A DNA stretch of 27,898 nucleotides from a virus. Positions 23,231 to 27,898 of this stretch are shown here, in pieces (position 1 is the first letter of the stretch; every line of letters begins with the position of its first letter). Below the pieces are notes generated by a model, which saw nothing but the letters and a program-made list of their open reading frames with translations, did not search any database and was not told where the DNA came from. Location: positions 1 to 27,898 of IMG/VR virus record IMGVR_UViG_3300025128_000244, one strand, 5' to 3'. A program made the translations under genes and the position numbers.

Positions 23231-24820
23231 CTATTTCCAGACCGCATGGGATTCTGGCATACGCCATTCCATACCGGCCTCAGTTTGAATTAAATCAACC
23301 CTACGGTCAACACCACTATTCTCAAGAGTCTGAACTCCAACGTATACTGCAGTATCACGATTCAATCCGTTACCTACCAATGGTCGGTATGCACATTGAG
23401 TCATGTTAATTGCAAGTATCTTAATGCCAGTTGAATCTAAGTGAATGTTGCGAACAAGATTCATAGCTCCATAAGGAGTCATAACTTGTGTAACATCTAA
23501 ACCATAGACATTCTTCTTTCCAGCCATACTAAAATCTGCACGACCTAAGTTTGTACTTCCGTCTTTAACTTTAGAAACGTTAGCTGAAAAATAACCACTC
23601 AACTTGTGCATCCAATTGTATGTATCAGTAGAACACATAAACAATGTTGCACTTGCATTATTGTATCTTGGGTCAAGAAAGTTGCTCATATCATCAAGAA
23701 AATCATCTTGAGACTTTGAACCAGTTCCGCCAATTCCAGAACCATCAAAAATGTTTCCGTAACTAGTAATGAAACTAACTGCACCTTCTGTATACTGAGC
23801 TCCAGAACTATCAGTTCCTTGAGCACCAAACAACAATGCTGTTTCGATGTCATACTTATGTTCGATTAACTTTGTTCTCCAAATTCTTGCAAATTCATTA
23901 GGTTCATACTTAAGAACAGTTGCTCTTGTAGTATTATCCATCGCCATTGCAGTTTTGAAGATTTGAGTTAATCCAACAGCACTTGAGAAAGGTTGGTCTT
24001 TCCAAGACTCTGGGTATCCAGAACCTTGAGAATGAGCAGAACCTACAACGTAACATCTTTTCTTTTCAAGATACAATGCTATTGACTCTGAAGAAACATC
24101 TACACCATCAAGAGCATTATTGTGAGCTGAATAAGATGTTAGTTCTAAATCAGCTCCTGCTGAACCTTTACTAACTACTTCTGTTTTAAGTACAGCAGCA
24201 TTTGATACAGAAGTTGTATCTACTGATAATACTTTAACAATTAAGTAATCATCTGGAGTAGTTGCTACATCAGTTGTTCCACCTGTATCATCCCAACTAC
24301 CAGCTGCTTCAGAATCATTAAAATTGCTAGAACCAGCAATAATATAAGGAATCTTCACAATTGAATTTGGAAGAAAGAATGTAGGTTGAGAACCTGAAGA
24401 GCCTGGTAAAACATCATAACTACTATTTCCATAGATATTTTGAATATTACCTGCTGATTTATAATCACCAATCATGCAAAAGTAATATACATCACCAGCG
24501 TCTACATTTGTGTGAGTCACAGTTGCATCATCTCCAGCTAAACTAGCAGGAGCAGAAGCTCCATGATTTGATACATAAGCGTATCGTTTGTGATACGAAC
24601 CCCTTCGTTCAGTAAATTTAAACTCTGGGTCATCCGTAGGTTTTTTTGCGACTTGTGATACAAATCTAAAGAAAGGGTCTTGAGCTATTGAAAGTTCAGA
24701 AATCCTATCCCCAAAATTATATCTACGTCTAAGGTCGCCTGTACTAGGTAACGCACCATAACCATTACTTCTGGCGTCTGGGGAAGCCCCTAGTTCTTCC
24801 ATGCCGAATACATCAGCCAT
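23231..24820 (-). CDS. Major capsid protein (529 aa)
   Basis: Begins MADVFGMEELGASPDARSNG, continues with RISELSIAQDPFFRFVSQVA and KFTERRGSYHKRYAYVSNHG, then a ~150-residue Gly/Ser/Asp-rich beta insertion, a helical region (KTAMAMDNTTRATVLKYEPN, RIWRTKLIEHKYDIETALLF) and a C-terminal beta domain with VYGLDVTQVMTPYGAMNLVR. This two-domain pattern, with a long helical spine and the length, is consistent with an HK97-fold capsid subunit; it lies between scaffold-like and decoration-like genes, as expected. A good AGAGGTG ribosome site precedes the ATG. Some codons look less AT-biased than in neighbours. Confidence 0.85.
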   Translation of the reverse strand: MADVFGMEELGASPDARSNGYGALPSTGDLRRRYNFGDRISELSIAQDPFFRFVSQVAKKPTDDPEFKFTERRGSYHKRYAYVSNHGASAPASLAGDDATVTHTNVDAGDVYYFCMIGDYKSAGNIQNIYGNSSYDVLPGSSGSQPTFFLPNSIVKIPYIIAGSSNFNDSEAAGSWDDTGGTTDVATTPDDYLIVKVLSVDTTSVSNAAVLKTEVVSKGSAGADLELTSYSAHNNALDGVDVSSESIALYLEKKRCYVVGSAHSQGSGYPESWKDQPFSSAVGLTQIFKTAMAMDNTTRATVLKYEPNEFARIWRTKLIEHKYDIETALLFGAQGTDSSGAQYTEGAVSFITSYGNIFDGSGIGGTGSKSQDDFLDDMSNFLDPRYNNASATLFMCSTDTYNWMHKLSGYFSANVSKVKDGSTNLGRADFSMAGKKNVYGLDVTQVMTPYGAMNLVRNIHLDSTGIKILAINMTQCAYRPLVGNGLNRDTAVYVGVQTLENSGVDRRVDLIQTEAGMEWRMPESHAVWK

Positions 24821-24865
24821 TTTTACACCTCTTTATTTTGAGTTAATGGCTGTCAATATATTATT

Positions 24866-25732
24866 TTATATACTGAAAGCCTTTTCTAGTTCACTACCAG
24901 AACCCAAAATTGTATCAAAGACTGTATCATCAGAGGATTTTTCAACTGCTACACTACCTTGCGTTGCAATAGTAGCGGGTTGTTGTTGAACTTCTCTCAT
25001 TTTGTTGTGAATTTCTTGTCTCGCAGAATCAGCTATTTGTTCATCCCTATTCTTACGATTCATTAAATAGTATATATCTTCAAGTTCTAAAGACTTAGAT
25101 TTTGCAAATTCAGTAAATTGACTCCATTGTTCATCAGACATATCCATCTTTTGTTTAAATTGAGTTTCTTTAGCCATTTTTGCATTTTCTTGCTTTTGAC
25201 TTTGTAATACACCAGAAAGACGACGCTGTACAACTCCATCTATTGTCGCTCCCAATACTTTTGCAGAATCAGAATCGGGTTTTGAGAAAGCTTCATCTGT
25301 GTCAAAAACAAAATCTTCATCAAGATTAAGTTGTTGATTCAATGTTTCTGGGGCCTGGCCACCACCCTCGAAGTAATTCCTAACGTGAGAAATTAAATTA
25401 GGGTCTTCTCGCATAGCATCAAGTATAGGCATATAAGGTTCTATTTCTTTTAATTTAGAATTAAGCCTTTTTGCTTCTCTACTTGAATCACTATACCTTT
25501 TCTGTAAAGTATCCAAATTTCCATTTGGTACTTCGTTCTGAACTTCTACATTGGGGCTCGTCTGCGTGTTAACGCTTTGTTCCGAGGTTGGTTGTGAAGG
25601 TTCGTCTAATATGCCGCCATTGACTTGATTATCTAAAGATTCAAAAAAATCGCTAGATGACATTCCCATGACTGCATCTTGTACGCTTTTACTTTCGGGG
25701 GCCGTAGTGGCGTTACCTACTTGTTCTGACAT
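24866..25732 (-). CDS. Scaffold-like head assembly protein (288 aa)
   Basis: An acidic, low-hydrophobicity protein rich in Gln, Glu, Ser and Asn. Residues about 1-65 are disordered; a coiled coil (NGNLDTLQKRYSDSSREAKR, LNSKLKEIEPYMPILDAM) follows; then an acidic linker and a helical segment (QFKQKMDMSDEQWSQFTEFA). It sits between portal and capsid genes, the usual place of an internal scaffold. No protease catalytic motif is seen, so it is not an obvious fused prohead protease. A strong AGGAGA precedes the ATG. Confidence 0.78.
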   Translation of the reverse strand: MSEQVGNATTAPESKSVQDAVMGMSSSDFFESLDNQVNGGILDEPSQPTSEQSVNTQTSPNVEVQNEVPNGNLDTLQKRYSDSSREAKRLNSKLKEIEPYMPILDAMREDPNLISHVRNYFEGGGQAPETLNQQLNLDEDFVFDTDEAFSKPDSDSAKVLGATIDGVVQRRLSGVLQSQKQENAKMAKETQFKQKMDMSDEQWSQFTEFAKSKSLELEDIYYLMNRKNRDEQIADSARQEIHNKMREVQQQPATIATQGSVAVEKSSDDTVFDTILGSGSELEKAFSI

Positions 25733-25791
25733 ACTATCTCCTATTTTAAGGTTATTTTAATTTAGCAGTTTGAAAATCTAAAATGCAAGTA

Positions 25792-27898
25792 TTAAGATTG
25801 CTCGTTTTTACCTACATCTTCTTTTGTTGATTTTACATCAGACTGCATTTGGTCTCTCATTTTTTGAAACTCAACTTTTAACATTCCTCTTAGAAGTTTT
25901 TGTTGTGCTTCAGTTTCAAGAACATCTTTTCGTATTTCATTACTAGCATCTCCAACTTTCATTTTAATACCAGATTGTACTAATTGACGTTGAAGAGTCT
26001 CTATTGTTCCATCTTTTTCTTTTACTAATCCTTGTATAGATTCTAATTGACTTTGCATTTGAGATAACATTGATTTTCTTTCTACTATCTTATCTTTGTT
26101 TCTTATGTCTGTTTCAGCTAACATTGCTACATCGTCAATTAATCCTGCTTGATACCATCTAAAATATTCTTCAAGTAAAGCCCATCTATTTAATGGTAAT
26201 GTTGCACCTGCTATTATTCTTACATCAAATCTAGCCGATGCATAATCCTTGTATTTACCTATTGCTTTACCATAATCGTTGTATAGATTAACATTGATTC
26301 TTACTTCTTTTTCTTCTTGATTGTTTGCCTCAGGTTGAACAATCCTAAATACTTTTTCAATATTATAATGTTTTTGAGCCATCATTTTAAATATTCTACC
26401 TATATGTTCTAACGATGGTTCTACTATACTATTCATCCATGCTTTTAATCTTCTTGTACCAAACTCATCATTTGCAAGTAATCCACGATAAGTTTCTGCT
26501 TGGTCTTGAGAAAATCCCATCATTGCAGATGGTACACCACTAATATATTCTGCATCTGTTTTACCTTGTTGCACTACTGTAAAAAATGCATTATTAATAG
26601 GTGCTGGTTGTATTGGTGTGGGAGGGGAAAATCCTGGCCTGTACTTTAACAATGCACCTGGCGCTGATGAATACTTTTCCCACTCATCTTCTGGTACAGA
26701 ACCTTCTTCATACATCCATCTAAGATTAGAAGATAGGTTTGCATTATGTAACATTATTTGATGAGCTTTGTTTATTTCTTGTTGTTTACCTATTAATGGA
26801 GTTACAGCACTCATTGCAAAAGGAGTTCCTGTGTACATATAAGGAATAGGAACTATAGGATATTCACTAATTGGAATAGTTTGTTCAAATAAAAATGTAT
26901 CATCTCCTACACTACAACATTTAACAATTCTATTTTCATAAAACTCTATAGAATCAACAATATTCTTTTTAAAATTCTTATCTTTTTCAAATTCAAGGTA
27001 TTGAGATTCAGACATTACTTGTTCTTTAATTATAGTAGCGTCAGACCTAGCTTGAGATATTAACTCCATTTCTCTTTCTTGTATTCCTTGAGCAGCCATT
27101 TTTTGAGAATTTTCTATCATTAACCTAGCTCTTTCTGGAATAATCTCACCTTCTTGAGTTTGTTGCTCAATTTGCATTTGTTTTTCAATTAATTGTACTT
27201 CTATTTCTTGTTTAAATGATTCTAATTGTTCTTGAACTTGTTCTTTTAATAGTAATAATTCAGAATCACTAGGTTCAATTTTTATGTAAACATTACGATA
27301 TTTAAACTTTTTCTTTGAGTATGTTTCGTAGTATGGAATAATATCATCATCTTCTGCATCCATATTAATACCATATGTTAAATCTTCTGGTTGTATACTA
27401 TCTGTAAACTCTGCATCTCTTTGAGAATAAGATACAACATCACTACCTTTTGTTACCTTTTTAATTTTTGCTTGAAATTGTGGTAACATATTAATAAGTC
27501 TTGCTCTTGATATATTCTTTCTTATTTGTATAAAGGCTGCATCTCTAAATAAAAAGTCTCTACTTGCTGGGTCTACAAATACATCATAAGGGTCTATTCT
27601 ATTAAACCTTACTTCTCCCATTCCTCTATCAGCGTCTTTATCTATATCTACAAGAAAATATCCTACACCTTTTGTAAGAGAATCTAAAACAACTTGACTG
27701 TATAAAGATTTACCATTAGATAGATACCAACAATAATCTGCTACATCTGAATGTACTTGAGCAACATCTACGTCATCTCCAGTAGCCCCTACTGCTTTCC
27801 ATTTAGGATTATTCGCAGTAACAAAGTATTTCATTATTTCTATAATAGGAGTTATTCTATTTATAGTAAATGTTGGCATACCAGATTCTTCCAACATA
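25792..27898 (-). CDS. Portal protein, N-terminus beyond right edge (at least 701 aa)
   Basis: The visible start MLEESGMPTFTINRITPIIE aligns with a motif that normally sits about 80-100 residues inside podovirus portals, so the true start is off the window. The YFLVDIDKDADRG and EVRFNRIDPYDVFVDP blocks fit the portal clip and wing. Visible residues about 212-298 form an inserted coiled coil (ELLLLKEQVQEQLESFKQEI and on). The C-terminus after about residue 590 is a long helix, as in P22-like portal barrels. The protein forms the dodecameric DNA gate. The terminase would be expected upstream, outside the window. Confidence 0.85.
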   Translation of the reverse strand, partial: MLEESGMPTFTINRITPIIEIMKYFVTANNPKWKAVGATGDDVDVAQVHSDVADYCWYLSNGKSLYSQVVLDSLTKGVGYFLVDIDKDADRGMGEVRFNRIDPYDVFVDPASRDFLFRDAAFIQIRKNISRARLINMLPQFQAKIKKVTKGSDVVSYSQRDAEFTDSIQPEDLTYGINMDAEDDDIIPYYETYSKKKFKYRNVYIKIEPSDSELLLLKEQVQEQLESFKQEIEVQLIEKQMQIEQQTQEGEIIPERARLMIENSQKMAAQGIQEREMELISQARSDATIIKEQVMSESQYLEFEKDKNFKKNIVDSIEFYENRIVKCCSVGDDTFLFEQTIPISEYPIVPIPYMYTGTPFAMSAVTPLIGKQQEINKAHQIMLHNANLSSNLRWMYEEGSVPEDEWEKYSSAPGALLKYRPGFSPPTPIQPAPINNAFFTVVQQGKTDAEYISGVPSAMMGFSQDQAETYRGLLANDEFGTRRLKAWMNSIVEPSLEHIGRIFKMMAQKHYNIEKVFRIVQPEANNQEEKEVRINVNLYNDYGKAIGKYKDYASARFDVRIIAGATLPLNRWALLEEYFRWYQAGLIDDVAMLAETDIRNKDKIVERKSMLSQMQSQLESIQGLVKEKDGTIETLQRQLVQSGIKMKVGDASNEIRKDVLETEAQQKLLRGMLKVEFQKMRDQMQSDVKSTKEDVGKNEQS

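Noticed and set aside
24828-24856. Perfect TTGACA upstream of the capsid gene as a promoter
   Set aside because: No acceptable -10 box at 15-18 nt; the best match overlaps the ribosome site and would leave almost no leader.
1-27898. tRNA genes, integrase or attachment sites
   Set aside because: No cloverleaf-like stretch, recombinase gene or terminal repeat could be recognised; virtually all bases are used by structural genes.

Overview
This window looks like the structural (late) half of an AT-rich, tailed double-stranded DNA phage of podovirus type, most likely from a marine or other aquatic bacterium. Every supported gene lies on the minus strand, so transcription runs from the right edge to the left. 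Genes are packed with 1-8 nt overlaps or tiny gaps. I see no tRNA, no CRISPR array, no insertion sequence, and no host-like gene. I see no tape measure, tail tube or sheath gene; instead there are a large portal, connectors, a ~900-residue nozzle-like protein and internal virion proteins, which argues for a short tail. The aquatic assignment rests on remembered resemblance of several small Cys/Lys-rich proteins and the fibre N-terminus to proteins common in marine phages; the host cannot be named.

Layout in transcription order. (1) Head module, 27898-22648: portal (N-terminus beyond the right edge), scaffold-like protein, major capsid protein, probable decoration protein. A strong UUCG-capped hairpin follows. 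(2) Connector module, 22585-20893: an adaptor and a connector that appears split into two overlapping genes, the second with an inserted beta-rich domain. (3) A long fibre with YadA-like repeats and a self-cleaving S74 chaperone at its C-terminus, 20841-17644. (4) A run of about 17 very small, translationally coupled genes, 17621-13908. It starts with small soluble proteins and a candidate lysis group (lipoprotein plus membrane/coiled-coil proteins), then gives a cluster of strongly basic Cys/Lys-rich proteins, one with an EF-hand loop. (5) Tail nozzle and two fibre or appendage proteins, 13915-9250. (6) An ejection module, 9191-1: three helical, Gln/Glu/Lys-rich proteins and then one giant open frame of at least 2313 codons that leaves the window at the left edge.

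The main discovery candidate is in the giant gene. Its C-terminal third carries, in the right order, the signature motifs of two-barrel RNA polymerases (eukaryotic RdRP/QDE-1, YonO, crAss-like phage gp66): a DGIGxIS-like motif (FDSISFIS), two Lys motifs (YGKT, SGAK), an RNP...PxDI motif closely resembling RNPCLHPGDI, and an aspartate triad DYDAD. Because the gene sits directly behind ejection-protein-like genes and has membrane-compatible Gly/Ala segments near its N-terminus, I infer a virion-packaged polymerase injected with the DNA, analogous in logic to the phage N4 and crAss-like systems. Activity is not shown: the usual Gly of DbDGD is Ala here.

No non-coding stretch exceeds about 65 bases.
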